Of a stretch of 29,328 nucleotides of DNA, positions 9,984 through 16,420 are shown one piece after another. The number at the start of each line of letters is the position of its first letter. Positions within the stretch are counted from its first letter, which is position 1. A program made the translations under genes and the position numbers. The notes beneath the pieces were generated by a model. The model was given only the letters and a program-made list of their open reading frames with translations, was not told where the DNA came from and ran no database searches. Source of the stretch: an uncultured Collinsella sp. (lineage in GTDB: Bacteria; Actinomycetota; Coriobacteriia; Coriobacteriales; Coriobacteriaceae); the NCBI GenBank assembly GCA_900754275.1, contig CAAECF010000057.1:1-29328 (forward strand), in the 5' to 3' direction.

Positions 9984-9995
9984 TGAAACGTTTCA
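9984..9995. promoter_or_regulatory. Palindromic LacI/Cra-type operator upstream of adhE
   Basis: TGAAACGTTTCA is a perfect 12-bp palindrome, 111 bp upstream of the adhE start. It matches the core known for LacI-family regulators and is identical to the centre of the enterobacterial Cra (FruR) consensus. Its distance from the gene fits a regulatory site just upstream of the adhE promoter. Which regulator binds here is not shown by this window. Confidence 0.6.
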
Positions 9996-10024
9996 ACTAA
10001 TTATCTGCCTGCTGCATCGCCCCG

Positions 10025-10073
10025 CTCATTGGGGACAGGCTTACATGAGTGCTTTCACTCATTTGGGACAGAC
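10025..10073 (+). repeat. Left 49-nt end repeat of the transposase element
   Basis: Holds two tandem copies of a CTCATTGGGGACAG-like motif: 10025-10038 intact, and 10058-10071 reading CTCATTTGGGACAG. They are separated by TTACATGAGTGCTTTCA. Inside, ATGAGTG (10044-10050) and CACTCAT (10055-10061) form a 7-bp hairpin with a 4-nt loop, similar in plan to the REP hairpin plus short conserved flank recognised by REP-type transposases. Confidence 0.85.
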
Positions 10074-10095
10074 ATCGATTTGTCATTTTGTCGTT

Positions 10096-10126
10096 TTGGG
10101 CATGTTTTTGTCGTTCATTGTATATA
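10096..10126 (+). promoter_or_regulatory. Possible promoter of the transposase gene
   Basis: TTGGGC (10096-10101) and TATATA (10121-10126) with a 19-nt spacer, in an AT-rich stretch that contrasts with the surrounding GC-rich DNA. Two exact copies of TTTTGTCGTT (10086-10095, 10106-10115) lie 20 bp apart across it. Confidence 0.3.
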
Positions 10127-10158
10127 AATAGGTCACAGGCTCAGCATTTCGCGTTGCT

Positions 10159-10201
10159 TCTCTCCTTTTAGGTGTTGCCTGTACAGTTTTGAAAGGAGAG
10201 A
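10159..10201 (+). promoter_or_regulatory. Hairpin that sequesters the transposase ribosome binding site
   Basis: TCTCTCCTTT (10159-10168) is the exact complement of AAAGGAGAGA (10192-10201), a perfect 10-bp stem with a 23-nt loop. The 3' arm is the Shine-Dalgarno sequence of the transposase (ATG 10204). Closing the stem would hide the whole ribosome binding site. IS200 tnpA is known to be limited by a hairpin of the same kind. Confidence 0.75.
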
Positions 10202-10203
10202 TT

Positions 10204-10980
10204 ATGTCCCGATGCGCCCGCGCCGTTTCGCTCACCGGCTATTACCACGTCTATGACCGCGGCAATTCCAAACAGATTATTTTTGAAGATGACTCCGACC
10301 GCTATCGTTTCTTATCGGATATCTCGGACAGGTTTGCACGCCATAAAGTGGCGGTGTTGGCTTGGTGCCTTATGGACAATCACTTCCATTTGATGGTTGA
10401 TGACCCATATGACAACCTTTCAAGGGCGATGCAGTGTGCTCTGACGGCGTACGCTAAATATTTCAACGGGAAAACGGGGAGAACGGACCACCTGTTTGAC
10501 AATCGCTATTCGCGTGTTGCGGTTGAGTCTGACACACAGGCGGTGCAGCTACTCGATTATATCCATCTCAATCCTGTGAAAGGGGCGATCGACTCACTTG
10601 AAGCATACCGCTGGTCAAGCTTTAGGGCATACCAGCTGGGCTACGATCCCTTTGACATCTGCGATGCGGCCCCTATGCTCGATATTGTCGGGGGGTCTCG
10701 TCGCTATTGCGAGCATCTTAAGGAAGTTGCCGGGCGGATCTGGTCAGTTGAGATTCTTCCGCGTCGACGGATTCCCGACGAGGATGCCCTTACCGTCGCA
10801 CGCGAGGCCCTGCCGAGCATTGATCCTGCGCTGCTCAAGGCCCTGCCTCACCCCGAACGTGATGCGTGTCTGCTGAGGCTCAGGCGGGCGCATCTCACGG
10901 TCAAGCAAATTGCCCGTATCACCGGTATCGGCGCCACAAGCGTAACCAAGGCCACCGCAGGCTGGAACGAGGCGGCGTGA
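10204..10980 (+). CDS. Y1 (HUH) transposase, REP-associated / IS200-like family
   Basis: Single-strand DNA transposase expected to nick and rejoin DNA through a 5'-phosphotyrosine. 258 aa from ATG 10204, chosen because AAAGGAG sits 5 nt upstream; an in-frame TTG at 10189 precedes the SD. N-terminal YYHVYDRGNSKQ is the family opening. The HUH metal motif is MDNHFHLMV (H60, H62), and LFDNRY follows. The probable catalytic tyrosine is Y119 in LLDYIHLNPVKG, then YRWSSFRAY. Residues about 195-258 add a helix-turn-helix-like tail (LTVKQIARITGIGATSVTKA), common in the larger members. All key residues are intact, so it may be active. The flanking inverted repeats are its likely DNA substrate. Whether it is a true IS or a domesticated REP-type transposase needs a genome-wide repeat count. 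Confidence 0.9.
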   Translation: MSRCARAVSLTGYYHVYDRGNSKQIIFEDDSDRYRFLSDISDRFARHKVAVLAWCLMDNHFHLMVDDPYDNLSRAMQCALTAYAKYFNGKTGRTDHLFDNRYSRVAVESDTQAVQLLDYIHLNPVKGAIDSLEAYRWSSFRAYQLGYDPFDICDAAPMLDIVGGSRRYCEHLKEVAGRIWSVEILPRRRIPDEDALTVAREALPSIDPALLKALPHPERDACLLRLRRAHLTVKQIARITGIGATSVTKATAGWNEAA

Positions 10981-11013
10981 GGCAGGGGCCGAACCGCTGC
11001 CGGCATGCGTTAC

Positions 11014-11062
11014 GTCTGTCCCCAATGCATGAAAACACTCATGTAAGTCTGTCCCCAATGAG
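11014..11062 (-). repeat. Right 49-nt end repeat of the transposase element
   Basis: Inverted copy of the left end, 44 of 49 positions identical. Its internal hairpin is weaker (ATGAGTG-TTTT-CATGCAT on the minus strand, two mismatched positions), so the two ends are not equivalent. Both GGGGACAGAC motifs are intact here, whereas the left end has one change in each. Confidence 0.85.
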
Positions 11063-11065
11063 TGG

Positions 11066-11098
11066 AAAAAGGCACCCTCCGTAGTGGAGGACGCCTTT
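11066..11098 (-). terminator. Rho-independent terminator of rpmB
   Basis: Read on the minus strand: AAAGGC-GT-CCTCC, loop ACTAC or similar, GGAGG-GT-GCCTTT, then further T residues (TTTTT at 11066-11070). It starts 69 nt past the rpmB stop and ends 3 bp from the transposon right repeat. I see nothing between 11099 and 11166 beyond this 3' region. Confidence 0.85.
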
Positions 11099-11166
11099 GG
11101 TAAGTTCTATGTGAACGCGAGGTCTTTGACCCGGAGAGTCCGAGGTACTTGTTGGTAAGACCTTAT

Positions 11167-11355
11167 TTAGGAGCGCGCAACCTTGCCGGACTTGAGGCAG
11201 GTGGAGCAAACGTTCATCTTGCGACGGTGACCATCGACGACGACGTAGACGCGCTGGATGTTGGGGCGGAACTTACGGTTGGTGACGCGGTGAGAGTGGC
11301 TGATGGAGCGACCGGCAACGGGGTGCTTACCGCAAACTTCGCAAACTTTGGACAT
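11167..11355 (-). CDS. rpmB: Large ribosomal subunit protein bL28, zinc-binding form
   Basis: Component of the 50S subunit. 62 aa. I chose ATG 11355, not the longer open frame up to 11403, because AAGGAGGG lies 6 nt upstream and the protein then begins with the canonical MSKVCEVCGK. Two CxxC pairs (CEVC near the N-terminus, CSTC near the C-terminus) mark the zinc-containing C+ form, as opposed to the zinc-free C- form that some bacteria switch on under zinc limitation. The core GRSISHSHRVTNRKFRPNIQ is typical. Transcribed alone, divergently from the pyr operon, with its own promoter and terminator. Confidence 0.97.
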   Translation of the reverse strand: MSKVCEVCGKHPVAGRSISHSHRVTNRKFRPNIQRVYVVVDGHRRKMNVCSTCLKSGKVARS

Positions 11356-11409
11356 AACTGACCCTCCTTGGGCGACAAACGAACATGTCGCGTTAACAAA
11401 CAAGCCTGA

Positions 11410-11438
11410 ACTATAGCACAGAAGTCACTCCCTGTGCG
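11410..11438 (-). promoter_or_regulatory. rpmB promoter
   Basis: On the minus strand CGCACA (11433-11438), a 17-nt spacer, and TATAGT (11410-11415) preceded by TGC (extended -10). This gives a leader of about 45-50 nt, containing the small hairpin arms CGACA/TGTCG (about 11372-11389), before the SD. The rest of 11439-11640 up to the pyr leader shows nothing I can name. Confidence 0.65.
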
Positions 11439-11646
11439 CAATCTACACAGAGATATTCCTCTTTTGGCGATAGTGCCCACGCTACGGCCCTGGACGTAGA
11501 TCCGATTTGCGTGCAGCAGGGGGGATTATGCCAGCTCGCAACAAGGTTTTCAAGCTCGTCCCACAAATATATATAGGTTTATTGAGCGTAGGGCTCCGTT
11601 TACGGATTGCTCTGTATTTATGCTCGCAATTAAGCTCAAGGTTGGC

Positions 11647-11806
11647 TACACTATCCCTTGACCATTAAAGGGGTACGAGATACCCACATGGAATTACATA
11701 GCTGCCAAAGAGCAGCCCTTCCTGTGGGTGTCTGGTCCGCTTTGAGCGGTCGGGCATCTATTTTTTTGACTGTGTCAGCAGTCAAGACATGTGAGGAAGG
11801 AGATCG
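11647..11806 (+). promoter_or_regulatory. Structured leader of the pyrimidine operon, attenuator-like
   Basis: A possible -10 TACACT (11647-11652) is followed by a leader rich in alternative pairings. AGATACCCACA (11678-11688) pairs with TGTGGGTGTCT (11723-11733), 11 bp with one G-U pair, enclosing a small hairpin GCTGC/GCAGC (11701-11705, 11712-11716). The same AGATACCC can instead pair locally (GGGTA 11671-11675 with TACCC 11681-11685) or with GGGCATCT (11752-11759), which directly precedes A-T7 (11761-11767). CCGCT/AGCGG (11737-11749) forms a further hairpin. TTGACTG/CAGTCAA (11766-11785) follows, then the pyrR SD AGGAAGGAG. I did not find the B. subtilis-type PyrR-binding consensus. Attenuation is inferred from the structures and the first gene being pyrR. 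Confidence 0.55.
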
Positions 11807-12391
11807 ATGGGCACGACTTCCCCCAAGGCGGTCATCATGGACGAGACCGCCGTCAATCGAGCGATGACCCGCATCGCGCACGAGATTCTCGAGCGCAACG
11901 AGGGCTGTGAAGACCTCGCTCTGGTCGGCATCGTCACGCGCGGCGACCTTCTGGCAAAGAAGCTCGCCGAGGAGATCAAGGAGATCGAGGGCGTCGACGT
12001 TCCGCTCGGCAGCCTCGATATCAGCTTCTACCGCGATGACTATGCGACCAATTTCGCTCCCGCGATCCACGCTACCAACATTCCCTTCAGCGTCGACGGC
12101 AAGCGCGTCGTGTTGGTGGACGACATCCTGTATACGGGCCGTACCATCCGCGCCGCTCTGGACGCCGTTATGGACCTGGGCCGTCCGAGCCGTGTTGAGC
12201 TGGCAGTTCTCGTTGACCGTGGCCACCGTGAGCTCCCCATCTCGCCGGACTTTGTCGGCAAGAACGTTCCCTCGTCGCATGAGGAGAACGTGCACCTATA
12301 TATGAAGGAAGTCGACGGCCACACCGCCGTCGAGATTAACGACGTCGCGCCGGGTTCCCACGTGGGCTCCGCGCCGCTGGGAGGTGAGTAG
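11807..12391 (+). CDS. pyrR: Bifunctional pyr operon regulator / uracil phosphoribosyltransferase
   Basis: RNA-binding regulator of pyrimidine genes that senses UMP/UTP versus PRPP; many members also make UMP from uracil and PRPP. 194 aa. ATG 11807 has the strong SD AGGAAGGAG just upstream. The PRPP-binding loop VVLVDDILYTGRTIRAA (about 104-120) is intact. GIVTRGDLLAKKL, DISFYRDDY and LVDRGHRELPI are characteristic of PyrR. The C-terminal tail past VAPGSH is short. First gene of the pyr operon, so it probably controls its own leader. In mycobacteria PyrR acts on translation, and in bacilli on termination; which one applies here is open. Confidence 0.96.
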   Translation: MGTTSPKAVIMDETAVNRAMTRIAHEILERNEGCEDLALVGIVTRGDLLAKKLAEEIKEIEGVDVPLGSLDISFYRDDYATNFAPAIHATNIPFSVDGKRVVLVDDILYTGRTIRAALDAVMDLGRPSRVELAVLVDRGHRELPISPDFVGKNVPSSHEENVHLYMKEVDGHTAVEINDVAPGSHVGSAPLGGE

Positions 12392-12395
12392 TACC

Positions 12396-13340
12396 GTGGC
12401 GTTCAACCATAAGCACCTGATCGACATTACCGAGTACTCCGAAGAGGACATCAAGCTCATCCTCGAGACCGCCAAGGCGTTCTCCGAGGTCAACGAGCGT
12501 GCCATTAAGAAGGTCCCCACGCTCAAGGGCAAGACCATCGTCAACATGTTCAACGAGCCCTCGACGCGTACCCGCAGCTCTTTCGAGCTCGCCGAGAAGC
12601 GTCTTTCGGCCGACAGCCTCAACTTTGGTGGCTCCTCGACCTCCACGGTCAAGGGCGAGAGCCTTGTCGACACCGTCGAGACCCTCAACGCCTATAAGAT
12701 CGACTGCATCGTCGTGCGCGACAAGCACGCCGGCGCGCCCTACATCGTCACGCAGAACTCGCCCGCGAGCGTCATCTGCGCCGGCGACGGCAAGCACAAC
12801 CACCCCACGCAGGCCCTGCTCGACCTGTACACCATCTGGGAGCACAAGGGCGACTTCCATGGTCTGAAGGTCGCCGTCGTCGGCGACATCTCCCACTCCC
12901 GCGTTTGCGGCTCGCTGATCCCCGCCCTTAAGATCATGGGCTGTGAGACCTACGCCGTCGCCCCCGGCACGCTGCTGCCGCCGGCGCCCGAGGTCCTGGG
13001 CTGCGACCACGTGACGAGCGACCTCGATTCCGTCCTGCCCGAGCTGGACGTCGTCTACATGCTGCGCGTGCAGCAGGAGCGCCTCGAGGGTGCCCCGTTC
13101 CCGACCATTCGCGAGTACCACAAGCTCTTCGGCCTGACCAAGGACCGCGAGAAGCTCATGAAGCCCGACGCGATCATCTGCCACCCGGGCCCCATCAACC
13201 GCGGCGTCGAGTTCGACTCCTATATGGCCGACCACCCGCAACGCTCCGTCATCCTGGAGCAGGTCTACGCCGGTATCTGCGTGCGTATGGCTATCCTGTA
13301 TCTGCTGCTTGGAGGTGCCGATAATGGCCTTGCTTCTTAA
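12396..13340 (+). CDS. pyrB: Aspartate carbamoyltransferase catalytic subunit
   Basis: Joins carbamoyl phosphate and aspartate to carbamoyl-aspartate, the committed step of UMP synthesis. 314 aa. I prefer GTG 12396 (MAFNHKHLID) over GTG 12384, because the only SD (GGGAGG, 12379-12384) would overlap the latter. Carbamoyl-phosphate site STRTRSSFE (56-64), K86 in TVKGES, DGKHNHPTQALLDL (H134, HPTQ 136-139), and GDISHSRV are all present, then HPGPINRGVE. No pyrI regulatory subunit follows, so it is probably an unregulated trimer or acts with dihydroorotase. The start lies 4 nt after pyrR and the end overlaps pyrC by 17 nt. Confidence 0.97.
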   Translation: MAFNHKHLIDITEYSEEDIKLILETAKAFSEVNERAIKKVPTLKGKTIVNMFNEPSTRTRSSFELAEKRLSADSLNFGGSSTSTVKGESLVDTVETLNAYKIDCIVVRDKHAGAPYIVTQNSPASVICAGDGKHNHPTQALLDLYTIWEHKGDFHGLKVAVVGDISHSRVCGSLIPALKIMGCETYAVAPGTLLPPAPEVLGCDHVTSDLDSVLPELDVVYMLRVQQERLEGAPFPTIREYHKLFGLTKDREKLMKPDAIICHPGPINRGVEFDSYMADHPQRSVILEQVYAGICVRMAILYLLLGGADNGLAS

Positions 13341-14613
13341 GAATGCCCACGTCGTCGACCCGTCCGTCGAGCTTGACGGTGTCGTTGACGTCCTGATTGA
13401 CGGCGACAAGATCGCCGAGGTCGGCGAGAATCTCGCCGTCGAGGGAGCCGAGGTCCGCGACCTTTCCGGCAAGTACCTCGTCCCCGGCCTGGTGGATATG
13501 CACGTTCACCTTCGCGAGCCCGGCTACGAGGTCAAAGAGGACATCGAGAGCGGCACCCGCGCAGCTGCAAAGGGCGGCTTTACCGGCGTGTGCTCCATGC
13601 CCAACACCGATCCCGTTACCGATAACGGTACCGTCGTGGAGTTCGTTAAGTCCCGCGCTGCCGAGGTCGGTCACTGCCTCGTCTATCCGTCGGGCGCCAT
13701 GACCCGCGGTCTTAAGGGCGAGGCCATGTCTGAGATGGGCGATATGGTCGCCCATGGCGCCGTCGCCTTCACCGACGACGGTCGCGGCGTGCAGGGCGCG
13801 GGCATGCTCCGTCGCTGCATGGACTACGGCAAGATGTTCGGCAAGGTCTTTATGAGCCACTGCCAGGACGAGGACCTGGTCGGCCACGGCCAGATCAACG
13901 AGGGCAAGGTCTCGACCCGTCTGGCCCTCGAGGGCTGGCCGGCCGCCGGCGAGGAGCTTCAGATCGCTCGCGATATCGAGATCGCCAAGCTGACCGGTGC
14001 CAAGCTGCACATCCAGCACATCTCCACCGCTCACGGTCTCGAGCTCGTGCGTGCCGGTAAGGCCGCCGGTGTCCAGGTGACCTGCGAGGCCACCCCGCAC
14101 CACATGTTCCTGACCGAGAACGACTTGGACGAGACCTACAACACCTCGCTCAAGGTCAATCCGCCGCTGCGCACCGACGAGGACGCCGAGGCCATTCGTC
14201 AGGGCGTCATCGACGGTACCGTCGACGTGATCGTTACCGATCACGCTCCGCACACCCCGTGGGAGAAGGCCCGCGAGTTCGAGCTCGCACCCTTTGGCAT
14301 GATCGGCCTCGAGACCTCGCTGTCGCTCGTGCTCACCGAGCTGGTCAACACGGGCAAGATGAGCATGGGCCGCATGGTCGAGCTCATGGCCATCAAACCG
14401 CGTGAGATCCTGGGTCTCGACCAGGTTCAGGTCAAGGCGGGATCCGTTGCCGACCTGACCGTGTTCGACCCCTCCGCAACCTGGACGGTTGGCGAGGACG
14501 GTTATGAGTCGCGCGCCGAGAACTCCGGTTTTGCCGGCCGCACGCTCACCGGTCGTGCCACCGATGTATTTGTCGGCGGTAAACAGACGCTTGCCGACGG
14601 CTGCATCTGCTAG
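13324..14613 (+). CDS. pyrC: Dihydroorotase, class I
   Basis: Cyclises carbamoyl-aspartate to dihydroorotate; cytosolic zinc amidohydrolase. 429 aa. ATG 13324 has GGAGG (13311-13315) 8 nt upstream, inside the end of pyrB. Metal ligands are visible: DMHVHLREPG (H60, H62), the bridging D151 in FTDDGRGV, H179 in MSHC, H232 in HIQHIS, and the catalytic D306 in VTDHAPH. The length and HxH-D pattern are those of the long class I enzymes, which often pair with aspartate carbamoyltransferase. Ends before a 92-nt gap to pyrK, the longest gap in the operon; that gap shows no clear terminator. Confidence 0.97.
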   Translation: MALLLKNAHVVDPSVELDGVVDVLIDGDKIAEVGENLAVEGAEVRDLSGKYLVPGLVDMHVHLREPGYEVKEDIESGTRAAAKGGFTGVCSMPNTDPVTDNGTVVEFVKSRAAEVGHCLVYPSGAMTRGLKGEAMSEMGDMVAHGAVAFTDDGRGVQGAGMLRRCMDYGKMFGKVFMSHCQDEDLVGHGQINEGKVSTRLALEGWPAAGEELQIARDIEIAKLTGAKLHIQHISTAHGLELVRAGKAAGVQVTCEATPHHMFLTENDLDETYNTSLKVNPPLRTDEDAEAIRQGVIDGTVDVIVTDHAPHTPWEKAREFELAPFGMIGLETSLSLVLTELVNTGKMSMGRMVELMAIKPREILGLDQVQVKAGSVADLTVFDPSATWTVGEDGYESRAENSGFAGRTLTGRATDVFVGGKQTLADGCIC

Positions 14614-14705
14614 CATAGCCTTATCGCTTTTGTGCGCGACGCCCTTGCGGTGCCGCGCTTTCTATTCGTTTGGACCATGCAACCGCATGGGGGATTGGAG
14701 CGTTT

Positions 14706-15497
14706 ATGCCCACACCTTCCACTGCACGCATGCACGACTTCGAGGTCGTCTCGAACCGGGAGATTGCCGACGGCGTCTTCTCGCTCGTCATCTCGGCCCC
14801 CAAGCTTGCAAGTGCGCTCAAGCCCGGTCAGTTTGTGAACATCGCCGTACCCGGTGATGCGTCCTCGCTGCTTCGCGTGCCCCTGAGCTACTACCGCGCC
14901 GACGCCGAGGCCGGCACCGTCGAGCTGTGGTACGCCGTCGTGGGCGACGATACCCGTCGTTTGTCCCAGATGGGCCCTGGCTCCTCCTCTAACCTGCTGG
15001 GCCCCGGTGGCCGTGGCTGGATGGTACCCGAGGGCACCAGGAAGGCCCTGCTCGTCGCCGGTGGCATCGGCGTTCCGCCTGTGCTGTGTCTTGCCGGTAT
15101 GCTTGCCGAGCAGAGTGTTGATGTGGACGTGTGCCTGGGCTTTGGCACCGCTTCCAAGGCCGTGGGCATCGACGAGTTCCGCGCGCTGGGCGCCACGGTT
15201 AACGTGTGCACCGACGATGGCACGCTGGGCACGTACGGTTTTTGCACCGACCCGGCAGCCGAGCTGCTCGGCGAGGGCGGCTACGACTATGTCGCCAGCT
15301 GCGGTCCCGCCGTCATGATGAAGAAAGTCGCCGCCGCTGCCGCCGAGGCCGGTGCGTACTGCGAGGTGTCGCTCGAGCGCATGATGAGCTGTGGCTTTGG
15401 CGCCTGCAACACCTGCAATGTAGAGACGGTCGACGGTATGAAGGGCGCCTGCATGTGCGGCCCCGTGTTCGATGCTTCCAAGGTGGTGGTCTTCTAG
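14706..15497 (+). CDS. pyrK: Dihydroorotate dehydrogenase electron transfer subunit
   Basis: FAD and [2Fe-2S] subunit that passes electrons from dihydroorotate oxidation in PyrD to NAD+. 263 aa from ATG 14706 (SD TTGGAG at 14695-14700); an in-frame start at 14670 lacks an SD. Domains: FAD-binding barrel (about 8-105, with LRVPLSYY), NAD-binding part (about 112-205, with LVAGGIGVPP), and a C-terminal cluster site with cysteines C229, C234, C237 and C249 in the pattern C-x4-C-x2-C-x11-C. The pairing with pyrD defines a class 1B dehydrogenase. The stop overlaps the pyrD GTG (TAGTG). Confidence 0.95.
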   Translation: MPTPSTARMHDFEVVSNREIADGVFSLVISAPKLASALKPGQFVNIAVPGDASSLLRVPLSYYRADAEAGTVELWYAVVGDDTRRLSQMGPGSSSNLLGPGGRGWMVPEGTRKALLVAGGIGVPPVLCLAGMLAEQSVDVDVCLGFGTASKAVGIDEFRALGATVNVCTDDGTLGTYGFCTDPAAELLGEGGYDYVASCGPAVMMKKVAAAAAEAGAYCEVSLERMMSCGFGACNTCNVETVDGMKGACMCGPVFDASKVVVF

Positions 15498-16420
15498 TGG
15501 GTACCGTGAACATGGCCGTCGATTTCGGCGGCGTCAAGATGCAGAACCCCATCAACACCGCAGCCGGTACCTTTGGCTACGGTTGGCAGTTCCAGAACTT
15601 CTTTGATGTCTCCCAGCTGGGCGCCATCACCACTAAGGGTTGTGCTGCCGAGCCCTGGCCCGGCAACCCCGCGCCTCGCATGGCCGAGATCCCGGGCGGC
15701 ATGATCAACTCCGTGGGGCTTCAGAACCCCGGTGTGGCTGCCTTTGCCCGTGAGTCCGGTCCGTGGCTCGAGCAGCTCTCCAAGGACGGCTGCCAGGTCA
15801 TCTGCCAGGTCGCCGGTCACTCCGTCGAGGAGTTTGTCCGCGCGCTCGAGATGTATGTCGAGCTGTGCCCCTGGGCTGCCGGCTACGAGATTAACGTCAG
15901 CTGCCCCAATATCGCCGCCGGCGGTGCCGCCATGGGCTCCACGCCTGAGGGCGCCTCTTCCGTTATGGCTGCCTGCCGCAAGGTGACCGATAAGCCGCTG
16001 TTCGTGAAGATGGCGCCGGTCAACGTCGCCGAGATCGCCAAGGCCCTCGAGGCTGCCGGCGCCGACGGCCTTTCGGTCATCAACTCCATCCAGGGCATGG
16101 CCATCGATGTGCACACCCGCAAGTCCCGCGTTGCCAAACCCAAGGGCGGCCTTTCGGGCCCTCTTTGCCACCACATCGCCGTGCGCATGGTCTGGGAGGT
16201 CGCCCAGGCCGTCGATATCCCCATCAACGGTGTCGGCGGTGTCATGACTGGCGAAGATGCGGCCGAGTTTATCCTGGCTGGCGCCACCTGCGTGTCGGTC
16301 GGCATGGCCAACTTCGTCGATCCGTGCGCTTCGCTCAAGATTGCGCATGAGCTCGAGGCCTGGGCCGAGTCCCAGGGCGTGAAGGACATCAACGAACTGG
16401 TAGGTGCGTTCGAATGCTAG
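15497..16420 (+). CDS. pyrD: Dihydroorotate dehydrogenase, class 1B catalytic subunit
   Basis: FMN enzyme oxidising dihydroorotate to orotate; works as a PyrK2-PyrD2 complex. 307 aa from GTG 15497. This start overlaps the pyrK stop and has AGGTGG (15481-15486) about 10 nt upstream; ATG 15512 would be too far from it. The catalytic base is Cys C136 in INVSCPNI, which marks class 1 (class 2 uses Ser). TTKG (45-48), NSVGLQNPG and INGVGGVMTGEDA (FMN phosphate site) are also visible. Overlaps pyrF by 7 nt, so the two are coupled. Confidence 0.96.
   Translation: MGTVNMAVDFGGVKMQNPINTAAGTFGYGWQFQNFFDVSQLGAITTKGCAAEPWPGNPAPRMAEIPGGMINSVGLQNPGVAAFARESGPWLEQLSKDGCQVICQVAGHSVEEFVRALEMYVELCPWAAGYEINVSCPNIAAGGAAMGSTPEGASSVMAACRKVTDKPLFVKMAPVNVAEIAKALEAAGADGLSVINSIQGMAIDVHTRKSRVAKPKGGLSGPLCHHIAVRMVWEVAQAVDIPINGVGGVMTGEDAAEFILAGATCVSVGMANFVDPCASLKIAHELEAWAESQGVKDINELVGAFEC

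Larger units (their letters stand above)
10025..11062 (+). mobile_element. Single-gene HUH transposase element with 49-nt inverted ends
   Basis: A 1038-bp unit bounded by two 49-nt sequences in inverted orientation (10025-10073 and 11014-11062) that agree at 44 of 49 positions. It carries one Y1/REP-type transposase gene. It is inserted between adhE and rpmB, downstream of the adhE control region and upstream of the rpmB terminator. I see no target duplication; enzymes of this class do not normally make one. The exact cleavage ends may lie at or slightly outside the repeats. Confidence 0.75.

Noticed and set aside
10025..10073. Reading the GGGGACAG repeats as a CRISPR array or tRNA-like remnant
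   Set aside because: Only two units on each side of a transposase gene, in inverted orientation with a shared internal hairpin; no array and no tRNA folding.
15206..15496. N-terminal extension of the pyrD frame back into pyrK
   Set aside because: The translated extension is Arg-rich, unlike any PyrD, and overlaps the conserved pyrK cluster region. The GTG at 15497 has a suitable SD and gives the normal PyrD N-terminus.
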